Positions 27,381-36,314 of a stretch of 64,000 nucleotides of DNA are shown here, piece after piece (the stretch's first letter is position 1; every line of letters begins with the position of its first letter). Both the position numbers and the translations under genes were made by a program. This DNA is from Sodalis sp. dw_96 (GTDB taxonomy: Bacteria > Pseudomonadota > Gammaproteobacteria > Enterobacterales > Enterobacteriaceae). The notes under the pieces were generated by a model. It was not told where the DNA came from. It searched no databases and worked only from the letters and a program-made list of their open reading frames with translations. The stretch covers positions 1 to 64,000 of the forward strand of contig NZ_JAAVUT010000011.1 of assembly GCF_018449575.1 (NCBI RefSeq), in the 5' to 3' direction.

Positions 27381-27684
27381 AAGCGGGATTCTCCAGCGGC
27401 AGGCCAATATTATTGGAAAACGCGAACCACTCGTTATAGGCCGCGCCGGTCAAATTGGCCCAGTGGGCAAAGGCGGACTCCGCATCGGGAAAATGCCAGA
27501 GTTCCACGGTCTGGAAATCATGCTGGCCGCGAATATGATAGACGCCGATGCGCGCCGCGCCGGCCCGGGTTGCCTTAACCGCCAGCGCGTCCCAGCCGGC
27601 CTGTTTTTCCCGCTGCTCCGCTTCGCTCAGGCGGTACCAATGGGGCCGCGGGCGGGCATAATGAATCCAGAGACTATTTGACAT
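27361..27684 (-). CDS. Unrecognised 107-residue protein in island 1
   Basis: I do not recognise the family with certainty. The protein is soluble, has no signal peptide, and is rich in Trp, His and Tyr (SLWIHYARPRPHWYRL, VELWHFPDAESAFAHW, NEWFAF). Size and alternating hydrophobic pattern suggest a ferredoxin-like dimeric alpha/beta barrel similar in size to YciI or Dabb proteins, but this is a guess. Its end overlaps the ATPase start by 20 bp and it begins 9 bp after the 244-residue gene, so it is surely part of the operon. Confidence 0.8.
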   Translation of the reverse strand: MSNSLWIHYARPRPHWYRLSEAEQREKQAGWDALAVKATRAGAARIGVYHIRGQHDFQTVELWHFPDAESAFAHWANLTGAAYNEWFAFSNNIGLPLENPAYEHAGS

Positions 27685-27693
27685 GTTTGTTCC

Positions 27694-28428
27694 TTATGCG
27701 CGTTCAGGCAGCAGCAGTTCGGCCAGCGGACGGACTTTGCCCACCACGTGCCGGGAGGTGGTAAACATAAAATCGGCGGCGTCTTCATGGCCGCTGATGG
27801 CTTTATCGACGGTTTCGGGCCGATCCGTTTCCCAGATGCCCAGGTGATGCCAGCTGTGGGCCCAATCCAGCCGGTGACGACCGGCGATATTGATGTTGAG
27901 CGCCAAATCTCCTTTAAAGGCGACATCGCATTCGGCGTCATAGTCGCGCCGCTGTGCCGCCGTCGCCTCGCACCAGGCGTCGTTCCATTCCCACAGGGCC
28001 ATGAAACCCCATTGGCGCTCCAGGGCCGGTCCAGACCCTCGCACGGTGGCGAACTCCCTCGGGCCCAGCAGCCATTCGGTGGTGAACAGCCTTCCCCAGC
28101 CCGCCTGCTCCAGGCGCACCGTGCCCGCCAGCGCCGCGCTGAGTCCCGGCGCCTCGAACGCGCCGGCCAGATCCCAGGGATGGGCGAAACCGCTGTCAAG
28201 GGCCATGGGCCGCATTTCAGCCCGGGGGTCGAACATGGCCCGAAACGACATCAGCCATCCCTCGCCGCGCAATTGCTCCAGCACCGTCATCAGCCGCCGG
28301 TAGTCCCCGTCGCCATAAATCGCCGGTCCGCCATCCGTCTGCCGTTTGGCCAGAAACGCCACCACACAGCCGGAAGAGGCGGCCGGTTCTGAACTGAATA
28401 CCTCGGTCTCGCCGGTGAGCAGGGTCAT
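27694..28428 (-). CDS. Unrecognised 244-residue protein in island 1
   Basis: Family not recognised. Soluble, no signal peptide or membrane helix. It has a Trp/His-rich C-terminal half (WGFMALWEWNDAWCEATAAQ, RLDWAHSWHHLGIWETDRPE) that in composition resembles the neighbouring 107-residue protein, for example WETDRPETVDKAISG beside WHFPDAESAFAHW. This hints that the larger protein may contain two copies of the same fold. The start overlaps the BtpA-family gene by 4 bp. A catalytic or sugar-sensing role in the pathway is possible, not shown. Confidence 0.8.
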   Translation of the reverse strand: MTLLTGETEVFSSEPAASSGCVVAFLAKRQTDGGPAIYGDGDYRRLMTVLEQLRGEGWLMSFRAMFDPRAEMRPMALDSGFAHPWDLAGAFEAPGLSAALAGTVRLEQAGWGRLFTTEWLLGPREFATVRGSGPALERQWGFMALWEWNDAWCEATAAQRRDYDAECDVAFKGDLALNINIAGRHRLDWAHSWHHLGIWETDRPETVDKAISGHEDAADFMFTTSRHVVGKVRPLAELLLPERA

Positions 28429-29276
28429 AAGGCCTCCCGGACTTTTATCACCGCGTTCATCAGTTCCTCCACCCGTTTGGCGTCAACCGGCAGCCACCAG
28501 CGGCCGTCCTGCTTCAGCCACTGGCCGATAATGGCGCCGTCGGCGGCGGCAAACAGGCTCGGCACCTGGCTGGGGGACAGTCCTGAGCCCACGATGACCG
28601 GCAGATTGGTCCCGCCGCGCACCTCGTTGACTTCACGGGCTTCGGTGGGGGAGCCGGTACGGGTGCCGGTGGCGATAAGCACATCGGCGTCGAACCATTC
28701 CGCGTCGGTGGCCTGCTCAGGGATACTGCGGTCCGCCGTGATGGCATGGGCGCCGAACTTGACGTGGACATCGGCGAAAATGGCCACGTCGCGGGCGTCG
28801 ATCATGGCGCGATAGCGCATGGCCTCCGGCGCCGGGCCGTTGAGAAAACCTTCATTGGCGACATAGGCGTTGACCCATTGATTAACCCGCACCCAGCGCG
28901 CGCCCACCGCTTTGGCCACCGCCAACGCCGGAATGGCGCCGTTGGCCACGCAGGTGATGCCGATGGGGGTATCCACCGCGCCCCGGACTTCCATACAAAC
29001 GGCGGTCAGCGCCGCCACGGTTTCGGGGCCGATATGTTCCGGCCGCGAGAACGGCAGGTCGCTGGCATTCTCTACAATAATGCCGTCGATACCGCCCTTC
29101 GACAGGGTCAGGGCATCCCTCACCGCCGCGGCGAAAATCGATTTCATGGTCTCCCCCTTGTAGCGGGGCGCGCCGGGCAGCGCATTGAGATGAATAACGC
29201 CGATCACCGGTTTTTTCACCGGAAAAAGCGTCGCCAGCATATCGGGTTTCTCGGGAAGTACGATGGGTGCGGCCAT
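28425..29276 (-). CDS. BtpA/SgcQ family TIM-barrel protein
   Basis: A 283-residue protein of the BtpA/SgcQ family (PF03437), related to cyanobacterial BtpA (photosystem I stability) and E. coli SgcQ from a sugar phosphotransferase cluster; the biochemical reaction is not established. Recognisable segments are VIGVIHLNALPGAPRYKG, DGIIVENASDLPF and DVHVKFGAHAI. The start at 29276 (MAAPIVLPEKPDML) follows an AGAGAGA site. Next to a PfkB kinase it may act on a phosphorylated sugar or nucleoside. Confidence 0.88.
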   Translation of the reverse strand: MAAPIVLPEKPDMLATLFPVKKPVIGVIHLNALPGAPRYKGETMKSIFAAAVRDALTLSKGGIDGIIVENASDLPFSRPEHIGPETVAALTAVCMEVRGAVDTPIGITCVANGAIPALAVAKAVGARWVRVNQWVNAYVANEGFLNGPAPEAMRYRAMIDARDVAIFADVHVKFGAHAITADRSIPEQATDAEWFDADVLIATGTRTGSPTEAREVNEVRGGTNLPVIVGSGLSPSQVPSLFAAADGAIIGQWLKQDGRWWLPVDAKRVEELMNAVIKVREAL

Positions 29277-29290
29277 AATCTCTCTCTTGG

Positions 29291-30217
29291 TCAAAATTCG
29301 TGGTTACCGGTGGCATCGACCGCCGGGGCGTGCTCAAACTGAATGTATTGTTCGCGGGTGGGATAAGACGATTGCGCGCCCATCCCGCCGCAGCTGTAGG
29401 TGGCGGCATAGACCGCTTCACGCAGCGCCGCCGGGATGGACAAGCCCCCCAGGCGGCGGGCGATATACCAGCCCGCCAGGCAGTCGCCGGCGCCGGTGGT
29501 ATCCACCACGACGGCCTTGCCGGCAAAACGGGCGTGATGGCAGGCGCCGGCGGATACATAACGCGCCCCCTGCGGTCCGAGGGTACAAATCACCGACTTG
29601 ACCCCCAGCGCCAGTAATTGCCCTACCGGGTCGCCGCCGATTTGCGCCAGGGCGCGCTGGTTGCAAAACACCGTTTCGGCCCCGTCCAGCACCGAGTGCA
29701 ACGGTGCCAGGCCGCCCATAAAAGTGGCCGGCTCCAAATCGATAGACCAGGCTATGCCCGCTGTCCGACAATGCTCGATGACGCTTTCGGCGGCACCGCT
29801 GTAGACGGCGGTGTGCAGCCAGCCCACCTCCCGCCAGTCGAGAGCGCTCAACATCCCGGCGCCGGGGTACATGGAGACGCCCGGTTCCAGCAGCAACCGC
29901 TTTTCTCCGTGGGCGTCCAGCAACACGATGGCGCGGCAGGTACGGCCCGGTTTCCGTCCGCCGGTAACGTCGATTCCCGCTGCCCGCAGCGGGGTCAACA
30001 GACTTTCGGCAAATAAATCATCGCCGGTTTCCACCGCTAGGCCGACCTCGGCGCCGGCCAGCCGGCAGGCAAGCGCCGCGTTGGTCACCACGCCGCCGGG
30101 CATTTCATTGGTGATGCTCACCAGCAGCTTTTCGTCCGGCTGGGGCATTTTATCCATCAGCAGGGTGGTATCCAGGCTGATATCCCCCACAAACAACGCC
30201 TTACCCGCCGCCGTCAT
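29291..30217 (-). CDS. PfkB-family carbohydrate kinase (island 1)
   Basis: A 308-residue ribokinase-like sugar kinase. The C-terminal signature DTTGAGDCLAGW carries the catalytic Asp245 and the N-terminal GG motif is present (EMPGGVVTNAALACRLAG). The protein probably phosphorylates the sugar or nucleoside imported by the island transporter. It overlaps the regulator gene by 4 bp and precedes the BtpA-family gene by 14 bp. Confidence 0.92.
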   Translation of the reverse strand: MTAAGKALFVGDISLDTTLLMDKMPQPDEKLLVSITNEMPGGVVTNAALACRLAGAEVGLAVETGDDLFAESLLTPLRAAGIDVTGGRKPGRTCRAIVLLDAHGEKRLLLEPGVSMYPGAGMLSALDWREVGWLHTAVYSGAAESVIEHCRTAGIAWSIDLEPATFMGGLAPLHSVLDGAETVFCNQRALAQIGGDPVGQLLALGVKSVICTLGPQGARYVSAGACHHARFAGKAVVVDTTGAGDCLAGWYIARRLGGLSIPAALREAVYAATYSCGGMGAQSSYPTREQYIQFEHAPAVDATGNHEF

Positions 30218-30966
30218 GATCTCACCAGATCGATGGTGAAACTGTAGCGATCGGCGCGGTAGCTCACCGCGGCAAATTCCACCGGCTGCCGCTGGTGGTC
30301 ATGACTTAGCCGGCGGGCGACAAGCACCGCCGTGCCGCGGGCAATTTCCAGCGCACGGGACAGTTCGCCGTCGGCGACGCCGGCGCTGATGGTTTCCCTG
30401 GCGCCCATAATGCGACAGCCGCAGCGCTGCTCCAGCCAGGCATAGAGTGAACCCGAATTGAGCTCGGTGACGGTGGGAAGGGGGTGGTGGCTGAACAGTG
30501 ACGGCGCAAACCAGGAGTGGGACACCGCCATGGACAATCCGTCGGCGCTTAACAGACGGGACACCAGGAATGTTTTGACGTTATCCTCCATGCCCAGGGC
30601 AGTTGCCGCTTCCGGCGGCGGGGTAGCCATACGGGCGGCAAGGGTGGCGTAACCGGCGGTAAAACCCCGCCGCCGCATATCCTCGGCAAAACTGGACATT
30701 TGATTCAGTGGCTGTACCACGTGGGGCGGCAGCACCATTGAGCCTTTGCCGGCGCGGCGGGTGATCAATCCCTCCTGCTCCAGCTTATCCAGCGCGGTAC
30801 GTGCAGTGGTGCGGCTGACGCCGAAGGTTTTATTCAGCGCCGCTTCCGAGGGCAGGATATCGCCGGGTTTAAATCCGCCGAACTCGATTTCCCGCCGCAA
30901 TCGCTCGGCTATCTGCCACCAAAGGGGCTGTGGGCCGGAAAGCAACCCATGCTGATCCCAATCCAT
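30214..30966 (-). CDS. GntR/HutC-family transcriptional regulator (island 1)
   Basis: A 250-residue repressor with an N-terminal winged helix (about residues 14-80: PLWWQIAERLRREIEF, LPSEAALNKTFGVSRTTAR) and a C-terminal UTRA ligand domain. I prefer the ATG at 30966 (MDWDQHGLLSGPQ) to the ATG at 31011, because the latter lies inside a palindrome that looks like the operator. It is the first gene of the operon, which suggests autoregulation by an effector derived from the pathway. Confidence 0.9.
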   Translation of the reverse strand: MDWDQHGLLSGPQPLWWQIAERLRREIEFGGFKPGDILPSEAALNKTFGVSRTTARTALDKLEQEGLITRRAGKGSMVLPPHVVQPLNQMSSFAEDMRRRGFTAGYATLAARMATPPPEAATALGMEDNVKTFLVSRLLSADGLSMAVSHSWFAPSLFSHHPLPTVTELNSGSLYAWLEQRCGCRIMGARETISAGVADGELSRALEIARGTAVLVARRLSHDHQRQPVEFAAVSYRADRYSFTIDLVRS

Positions 30967-30987
30967 AATTAACGCCTTGTTAACCGT

Positions 30988-31017
30988 AATGTCATGATAA
31001 TTGAATGTCATGACATT
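30988..31017. promoter_or_regulatory. Probable GntR operator of island 1
   Basis: AATGTCATGACATT at 31004-31017 is a perfect 14-bp palindrome. Its left part AATGTCATGA occurs again at 30988-30997, 16 bp away. It lies 38 bp upstream of the chosen regulator start codon. Short palindromes in this position are typical autoregulatory sites of HutC-type regulators; the assignment is an inference. Confidence 0.55.
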
Positions 31018-31466
31018 GTTGTCAATATGGGCGGTTGGAGTAAATCATCATGAAAATCATATGGTTCAATAGTTATGACGGCAGGACATTCAGGTCTTTA
31101 TAGAAAAGAAACAGCCAGTTGAAAGAGGACATTGATCTTTCCGTTAACATAAAAACCGGCAATGTAAAGAATGATAGGAAATAGTTATGATGCGGATAAC
31201 GTGAAGTGCCTCACTCTCACTTATATAATGATGAAATGGCAGTGCCGCAAATATCCTTGATTTATGTAAACCGGGAAATGGCATTTTTGCGATTCAATAG
31301 CCTGATGGTTTTATAATCAACGTCAGCACGGAATAAACCCTAAACATTGATTGTCTTAAAGCCTCATTTACTGTAGAATATCACGCAGTAATTTCATTAA
31401 CTTATTGATTTATATTGATATTTTCATCCATTCGACGCCTGTGAAGGCGACAACCGAGGTTGCTCA
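31018..31466. other. Intergenic region between island 1 and rluB
   Basis: About 450 bp of AT-rich sequence that should include promoters for the island 1 operon (leftward) and rluB (rightward). I see no gene, RNA gene or repeat in it. yciQ, which precedes rluB (yciL) in E. coli, is missing. Confidence 0.5.
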
Positions 31467-32354
31467 ATGAGCGAAAAGCTGCAAAAAGTCCTGGCCCGCG
31501 CCGGGCATGGTTCCCGCCGTGAAATTGAATCCCTGATTGAACAAGGCCGCGTCAGCGTCGACGGTAAAATCGCCACGCTGGGGGATCGGGTCGAAGCCGT
31601 CAGTTCGATGAAAATTCGTGTGGACGGCCATGTGGTGACCATTACCGCCACCGAGGAATCGGTATGCCGGGTATTGGCCTATTACAAGCCGGAAGGGGAA
31701 CTCTGTACCCGCCGGGATCCCGACGGACGCCCGACGGTCTTCGATCGTCTGCCGAAAATCACCGGCTCACGCTGGGTGGCGGTAGGCCGTCTGGATGTCA
31801 ATACCTCCGGCCTGTTATTGTTCACCACCGACGGAGAATTGGCTAACCGCCTGATGCACCCACGCTGTGAAGTGGAGCGTGAATATGCCGTGCGGGTGTT
31901 CGGCCAGGTGGACGACGATAAAATCCGCCAATTGACCAAGGGCATTCAGCTGGAAGACGGCTCCGCCGCGTTCAAGTCCCTGAGTTTCCAAGGCGGCGAA
32001 GGCCTGAACCAGTGGTATAACGTCACCCTGAATGAAGGGCGCAACCGTGAAGTGCGGCGGTTATGGGAAGCGGTGGGCGTACAGGTCAGCCGCCTGATTC
32101 GTACCCGCTACGGCGATCTTCCCCTCCCTAAGGGCTTGCCCCGCGGCGGCTGGACCGAACTCAGCCTGCTGGAAATCAACTACCTGCGTGAAATGGTGCA
32201 ATTGCCCGCCGAGACGGTCAGCAAAATGCCGGTTGAGCGTGAACGCCGCCGCATGAAGGCCAATCAGATTCGCCGGGCGGTTAAACGCCATAGCCAGGTC
32301 GCACCCACCCGCCGCGGCGGCGGTCAAAGCAGCAAACGCAACTCCGGCGCATAA
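31467..32354 (+). CDS. rluB: RluB 23S rRNA pseudouridine-2605 synthase
   Basis: Converts U2605 of 23S rRNA to pseudouridine. The 295-residue protein has an N-terminal S4 RNA-binding domain (residues 3-60) and the RsuA-type catalytic domain with the active Asp110 in [13 protein letters not shown]. The basic C-terminal tail ([16 protein letters not shown], then Arg/Gly-rich) is like the E. coli protein (291). The start [19 protein letters not shown] matches E. coli. Confidence 0.97.
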   Translation: MSEKLQKVLARAGHGSRREIESLIEQGRVSVDGKIATLGDRVEAVSSMKIRVDGHVVTITATEESVCRVLAYYKPEGELCTRRDPDGRPTVFDRLPKITGSRWVAVGRLDVNTSGLLLFTTDGELANRLMHPRCEVEREYAVRVFGQVDDDKIRQLTKGIQLEDGSAAFKSLSFQGGEGLNQWYNVTLNEGRNREVRRLWEAVGVQVSRLIRTRYGDLPLPKGLPRGGWTELSLLEINYLREMVQLPAETVSKMPVERERRRMKANQIRRAVKRHSQVAPTRRGGGQSSKRNSGA

Positions 32355-32383
32355 GGTCTTCGTTCACCGAAGCTGTATGCGGA

Positions 32384-32823
32384 CGCGTTAAAGGGAGGGC
32401 GCGCCAATGTGGTCGAATCGGGCGTGGTTTTTCCGCCCCCCCGAGCGCCACATGGCACGCTAGGCCCGCGAGCACCGGAGCATAAACCAAGCGTGTTAAA
32501 GGGAGAGCGCGCCAATGTGGTCGAATCGGGCGTGGTTTTTCGCCCGACCGAGTGCCACATGGCACGCTAGGCCCGCGAGCACCGGAGCATAAACCAAGCG
32601 TGTTAAAGGGAGAACGCGCCAATGTGGTCGAATCGGGCGTGGTTTTTCGCCCGACCGAGTGCCACATGGCACGCTAGGCCCGCGAGCACCGGAGCATGAA
32701 TCAAGCGTGTTAAAGGGAGAGCGCGCCAATGTGGTCGAATCGGGCGTGGTTTTTCGCCCGACCGAGTGCCACATGGCACGCTAGGCCCGCGAGCACCGAT
32801 CGTGCAACGAGCCTGTTAAAGGG
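32384..32823 (+). repeat. Tandem array of family A repeat: four 107-bp units plus a partial fifth
   Basis: Units begin at 32384, 32491, 32598 and 32705, an exact 107-bp period, and a stub GCCTGTTAAAGGG ends the array at 32823. Units 2-4 are nearly identical. Each contains GCGCCAATGTGG pairing with CCACATGGCACGC, enclosing a second stem GGGCG/CGCCC around GTGGTTTTT, so a unit can fold into a long branched hairpin. Located between rluB and btuR (convergent). Confidence 0.92.
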
Positions 32824-32832
32824 TCCGCCACC

Positions 32833-33423
32833 CTACCAATCAATCCCCTGCTGCGCCTTGATCCCGGCATCAAAAGCGTGTTTTACCGGGCGCAGCTCGC
32901 TCACCGTATCCGCCAGATCCAGCAACTCCCGATGACAGGCGCGCCCGGTAATAATCACCGTCTGGTTAGCGGGACGGCGATTCAGAGCCTCAATCACCTC
33001 GGATAAATCGATATAATCGTACGTCACCATATAGGTCAGTTCGTCCAACAGCACCACGTCCAGCGTTTCATCCGCCAGCATCCGCAAACCATGCTGCCAG
33101 ACCTCCTGCGCGGCGGCGCGATCGGTAATCCGGTTTTGCGTATTCCAGGTAAAGCCGGTGGCCATCACCTGAAACTCCACGCCGTGGGCCTCCAGCAGGT
33201 TACGTTCACCGTTCGGCCACTGGCCCTTGATAAATTGAATAACCCCGGCGCGCATGCCGTGACCCACGGCCCGCGTCACGGTGCCGAAGCCGGCGGTGGT
33301 CTTGCCCTTGCCGTTGCCGGTAAATACGATCACTATGCCCCGTTGCTCGCGGGCCTCGGCGATACGGGCATCCACTTTCTCTTTTAATCGCTGTTGACGC
33401 TGCTGGTGCCGTTCTTCGCTCAT
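32833..33423 (-). CDS. btuR: BtuR/CobO cob(I)alamin adenosyltransferase
   Basis: Adds the adenosyl group of ATP to corrinoids, giving adenosylcobalamin. The 196 residues equal the E. coli length. The P-loop GNGKGKTT is at residues 36-43. The flexible N-terminal helix (MSEERHQQRQQRLKEKVD) that covers the active site is present. It follows yciK by 14 bp, as in E. coli. Its 3' end abuts a family A repeat array. Confidence 0.97.
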   Translation of the reverse strand: MSEERHQQRQQRLKEKVDARIAEAREQRGIVIVFTGNGKGKTTAGFGTVTRAVGHGMRAGVIQFIKGQWPNGERNLLEAHGVEFQVMATGFTWNTQNRITDRAAAQEVWQHGLRMLADETLDVVLLDELTYMVTYDYIDLSEVIEALNRRPANQTVIITGRACHRELLDLADTVSELRPVKHAFDAGIKAQQGIDW

Positions 33424-33437
33424 GGTGTCGTCCTGTT

Positions 33438-34196
33438 TTACGCCGGTCCCGGTTTACGGTTCGGCTGGGCATCAAAACTGATGCCGGTTTTACGGTGACT
33501 GTCGTCACCCATCAGATACAGATAAATCGGCATAATATCCGCCGGCGTTTTGAGCTTTTCGGCGTCCTCGTCGGGAAACGCGCTTTTACGCATGGCGGTC
33601 CGGGTGCCGCCGGGATTGATGCAGTTAACGCGCAGGGTGGCGGCGGGATATTCATCCGCCAGTACCTGCATCATGCCTTCGGTGGCGAATTTCGACACCG
33701 CGTAAACGCCCCAGTTGGCGCGGCCCTGCCGGCCGACGCTCGAGCTGCTGAATACCAGCGACGGCCGGTAGGCCTTCAGCAACAGCGGCAGCATGGCCCG
33801 GGTCAATAAAAAGGTGGCATTGACGTTCACCTCCATAACCTGGCGCCAGCGTTGGGCGGATTGTCTCGCCATCGGCGCGATGTCTCCCAGCAGTCCGGCG
33901 TTATTCAGCAGCCCGTCCAGCCGGGGAATGTCTCTTTGTAAATCTTCAGCCAGCCGCCGGTAATCCTGCTCGTCCGCCTGTAATAAATCCAGCGGGATCA
34001 CCCGGGCAGCCTGACCGCCTTCGTCGGCTATTTGTTGCCGTACCGCCGCCAGTTTCGCCTCCGTCCTGCCCAACAGCAGCAACGACGCACCGTAACGGGC
34101 GTAGGTCAGCGCCGCTTCTCGCCCGATACCGTCGCCGGCGCCGGTTACCATAATGATACGCTGCTGCAGCAGATTATTTGCGGGCTGGTAATACAC
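33438..34196 (-). CDS. yciK: YciK short-chain dehydrogenase/reductase
   Basis: NAD(P)-dependent oxidoreductase of unknown substrate. The GTG at 34196 gives 252 residues, the E. coli length (V/M-YYQPANNLLQQRIIMVTGAGDGIG), and has AGGAG 5 bp upstream; the in-frame ATG at 34250 would add 18 residues. The cofactor motif TGAGDGIG and the catalytic Y-x3-K (VYAVSKFATEG) are intact. It forms an operon with btuR. Confidence 0.93.
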   Translation of the reverse strand: MYYQPANNLLQQRIIMVTGAGDGIGREAALTYARYGASLLLLGRTEAKLAAVRQQIADEGGQAARVIPLDLLQADEQDYRRLAEDLQRDIPRLDGLLNNAGLLGDIAPMARQSAQRWRQVMEVNVNATFLLTRAMLPLLLKAYRPSLVFSSSSVGRQGRANWGVYAVSKFATEGMMQVLADEYPAATLRVNCINPGGTRTAMRKSAFPDEDAEKLKTPADIMPIYLYLMGDDSHRKTGISFDAQPNRKPGPA

Positions 34197-34552
34197 GTGG
34201 ACTCCTCCGCTTACTTGTGCTTCTTTCCAAGGCAGGCCGGTTGCTTCCATTCTGCTTCATTACAAAGCAGGCCCGGTTGCTTCCCTTCCAGGCAGGGCGG
34301 TCGGTTTTCCATGCTTTTCCATGCGGTGGACGGAAAGATCTCTATTTTATGCCTGAAACGGTGATGGTTTTCAATCCATGGCCGGCCATTGTCGGCGGAT
34401 GTTGCCCCGGGGTTTGCCCTCAGGGTGCGGGGGGGCTGGAAAAACAAGATTTATCACTATTATACGGCGGCATATTCCGATTTTTCTGACGACGGAACCC
34501 CGGCTGTTAGCTAGAATAAGCCCAACGAAAATCATTTCAGCAAGGTGGCAGA

Positions 34553-35599
34553 ATGGAATATCTCTCTTTATATGGACTTTTTTTGGCAAAAGCCATTACC
34601 GTGGTGGTGGCTATCGGCGCCGTGATGCTGCTCCTGGTGGGGTTGCGGCAGCGGCAGCGCCGGCGCAGGGGAGAGCTTCAGGTCACCGATTTGGGTAAGC
34701 ATTATCGCGAAATGCAGCGTGAAATGCAGTTGGCCCGCATGGGAGAGGCGGAACAGCGTATTTGGCACAAGCGTTACAAAAAAGAGGAAAAGCACGATGC
34801 CAAACTGGCGCGCAATCGTGCCAAACGCGGCGATAAAGCGCCGTTGAAATCCTGTCTGTATGTGCTGGATTTCAAAGGCAGCATGGATGCGGGGGAAGTG
34901 GCATCGCTGCGTGAAGAGATTTCCGCGGTGCTGGCGGTGGCCAAACCGCAAGACGAAGTTCTGCTGCGGCTGGAAAGCCCGGGCGGGGTGGTGCATGGCT
35001 ACGGGTTGGCCGCTTCGCAGCTGCAACGCCTGCGTGACAAAGGCATTCGCCTCACCGTGGCGGTGGATAAAGTGGCCGCCAGCGGCGGTTATATGATGGC
35101 CTGCGTTGCCGACCGTATCATCGCCGCGCCGTTTTCCATTATCGGTTCCATTGGGGTAGTGGCGCAAATCCCCAATTTTAATCGCCTGTTAAAACGCAAT
35201 GATATAGATGTAGAACTGCATACCGCCGGTGCCTATAAACGGACCTTGACATTGTTTGGTGAAAATTCCGAGCAGGGTCGGCAGAAATTCCAGCAAGATC
35301 TCAATGAAACCCATCAATTATTCAAGCAGTTTGTGCATGATATGCGCCCTTCGCTGGATATCGAAGCGGTGGCCACCGGCGAGCATTGGTACGGTAGCCA
35401 GGCGCGGGAAAAGGGATTGGTGGACGGCATCGGCACCAGCGATGAGCTGTTGATCGCTGAAATGGCGAATCATGAGGTAATCAGCATCAAATACGCCCGA
35501 CGGAAACGATTGCTTTCACGGTTTACCGACAGTGCGGCCTTAAGTATCGAACAGCGCTTGCTGCATTGGTTGCAGAAGGGCGAAAAACCCTTATTATGA
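34553..35599 (+). CDS. sohB: SohB inner-membrane serine peptidase (S49 family)
   Basis: Signal-peptide-peptidase-like protease whose overproduction compensates for loss of DegP in E. coli. The 348-residue protein has an N-terminal membrane helix (about residues 8-30), a basic region, and the S49 domain with the catalytic Ser in DKVAASGGYMMA and Lys in TAGAYKRTLT. Length matches E. coli (349). Confidence 0.96.
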   Translation: MEYLSLYGLFLAKAITVVVAIGAVMLLLVGLRQRQRRRRGELQVTDLGKHYREMQREMQLARMGEAEQRIWHKRYKKEEKHDAKLARNRAKRGDKAPLKSCLYVLDFKGSMDAGEVASLREEISAVLAVAKPQDEVLLRLESPGGVVHGYGLAASQLQRLRDKGIRLTVAVDKVAASGGYMMACVADRIIAAPFSIIGSIGVVAQIPNFNRLLKRNDIDVELHTAGAYKRTLTLFGENSEQGRQKFQQDLNETHQLFKQFVHDMRPSLDIEAVATGEHWYGSQAREKGLVDGIGTSDELLIAEMANHEVISIKYARRKRLLSRFTDSAALSIEQRLLHWLQKGEKPLL

Positions 35600-35640
35600 A
35601 TATAGGCGGGCCGGACGTACGGCCCGTTACCCGCAATTCA

Positions 35641-35892
35641 TCAATCCTGTAAGTGATATTTCTCCGACAGCACCACGGCGAGGTGTTTGAACATATTAAA
35701 CACCGCTGTGGTCTTGCGAGTCGGTATTCCGTCCTGATCGAAAAAAAATTCGCCGCGGAAAACCAGCACGCCGTCTTTTTGCTCTACTTCGGTCGCCTCC
35801 ATACCGTGCATATATTCGTCGTGTTCACGTATGATTCTGTTCGCTTCAATCAGCAGGCTCTGGCGATCAATGGGGGTGGTGTTAGCGTACAT
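35641..35892 (-). CDS. yciN: YciN, DUF2498 family protein
   Basis: Small cytoplasmic protein of unknown function, 83 residues from the ATG at 35892 ([20 protein letters not shown]), the same length as in E. coli, with AAGGAG 8 bp upstream. The C-terminus [21 protein letters not shown] is almost identical to that of E. coli. An upstream in-frame ATG at 35952 is rejected. It is divergent from topA and convergent with sohB. Confidence 0.94.
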   Translation of the reverse strand: MYANTTPIDRQSLLIEANRIIREHDEYMHGMEATEVEQKDGVLVFRGEFFFDQDGIPTRKTTAVFNMFKHLAVVLSEKYHLQD

Positions 35893-36314
35893 AAGTTTCG
35901 CTCCTTGGTTAACGCGGTGACTATTGTAATACCCGGTTGTGTTTGGCTGCAAACAGACTAAGGTTTATTCCGTTAACTCATTTTTTTCTTAATTAGTTTG
36001 CAACGGTCGCTTTTTTTGTACAGCTAATAAGTTGCACCAACTTTTTTATCATGTAGAGTGTGGGCCTTCATGACTCTGGGGATGCCGATGGGTTCAAACC
36101 GGCAATGGATTTATCAATATCATAGGCTAATATTGATAAATTTATTATATTTATCAGTAGGTTAATCTCATGTCGCAAGTGAAAGAACAGACCGGCTAGA
36201 AAGAGGTTGATTTTTGTCGGTACTGCCGCAATATAAAATCAGAGGTATGCCCAGCCAGGGTCTGGCGCACAAAAAGCTTCTTTTAGAGAAGACATCAATT
36301 AGGTAAAGGTAAAA
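35893..36314. other. yciN-topA divergent intergenic region
   Basis: A 420-bp gap that should contain the topA promoters. It holds an AT-rich inverted repeat at 36110-36140 and the sequence GCCGATGGGTTCAAACCGGC just before it. A nine-codon frame starts at 36169 but has no support. No gene is seen. Confidence 0.5.
36110..36140. repeat. AT-rich perfect inverted repeat upstream of topA
   Basis: TTTATCAATAT and ATATTGATAAA form 11-bp perfect arms separated by nine bases, about 175 bp before the topA start codon. It could be a protein-binding site or a cruciform-prone element. topA expression responds to supercoiling, so a supercoil-sensitive structure is conceivable; this is speculation. Confidence 0.55.

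Noticed and set aside
32281-32774. Reverse frames MWHSVGRKTTPDSTTLARS... repeated in the rluB-btuR gap
   Set aside because: They arise only because the 107-bp repeat is open in that frame; identical peptides recur with each repeat and no start signal is present.
36080-36110. tRNA T-arm-like sequence GGTTCAAACC before topA
   Set aside because: No acceptor, D or anticodon arms can be assembled around it.
36169-36198. Nine-codon frame MSQVKEQTG upstream of topA as a leader peptide
   Set aside because: No run of regulatory codons and no attenuator-like hairpin with T run follows.
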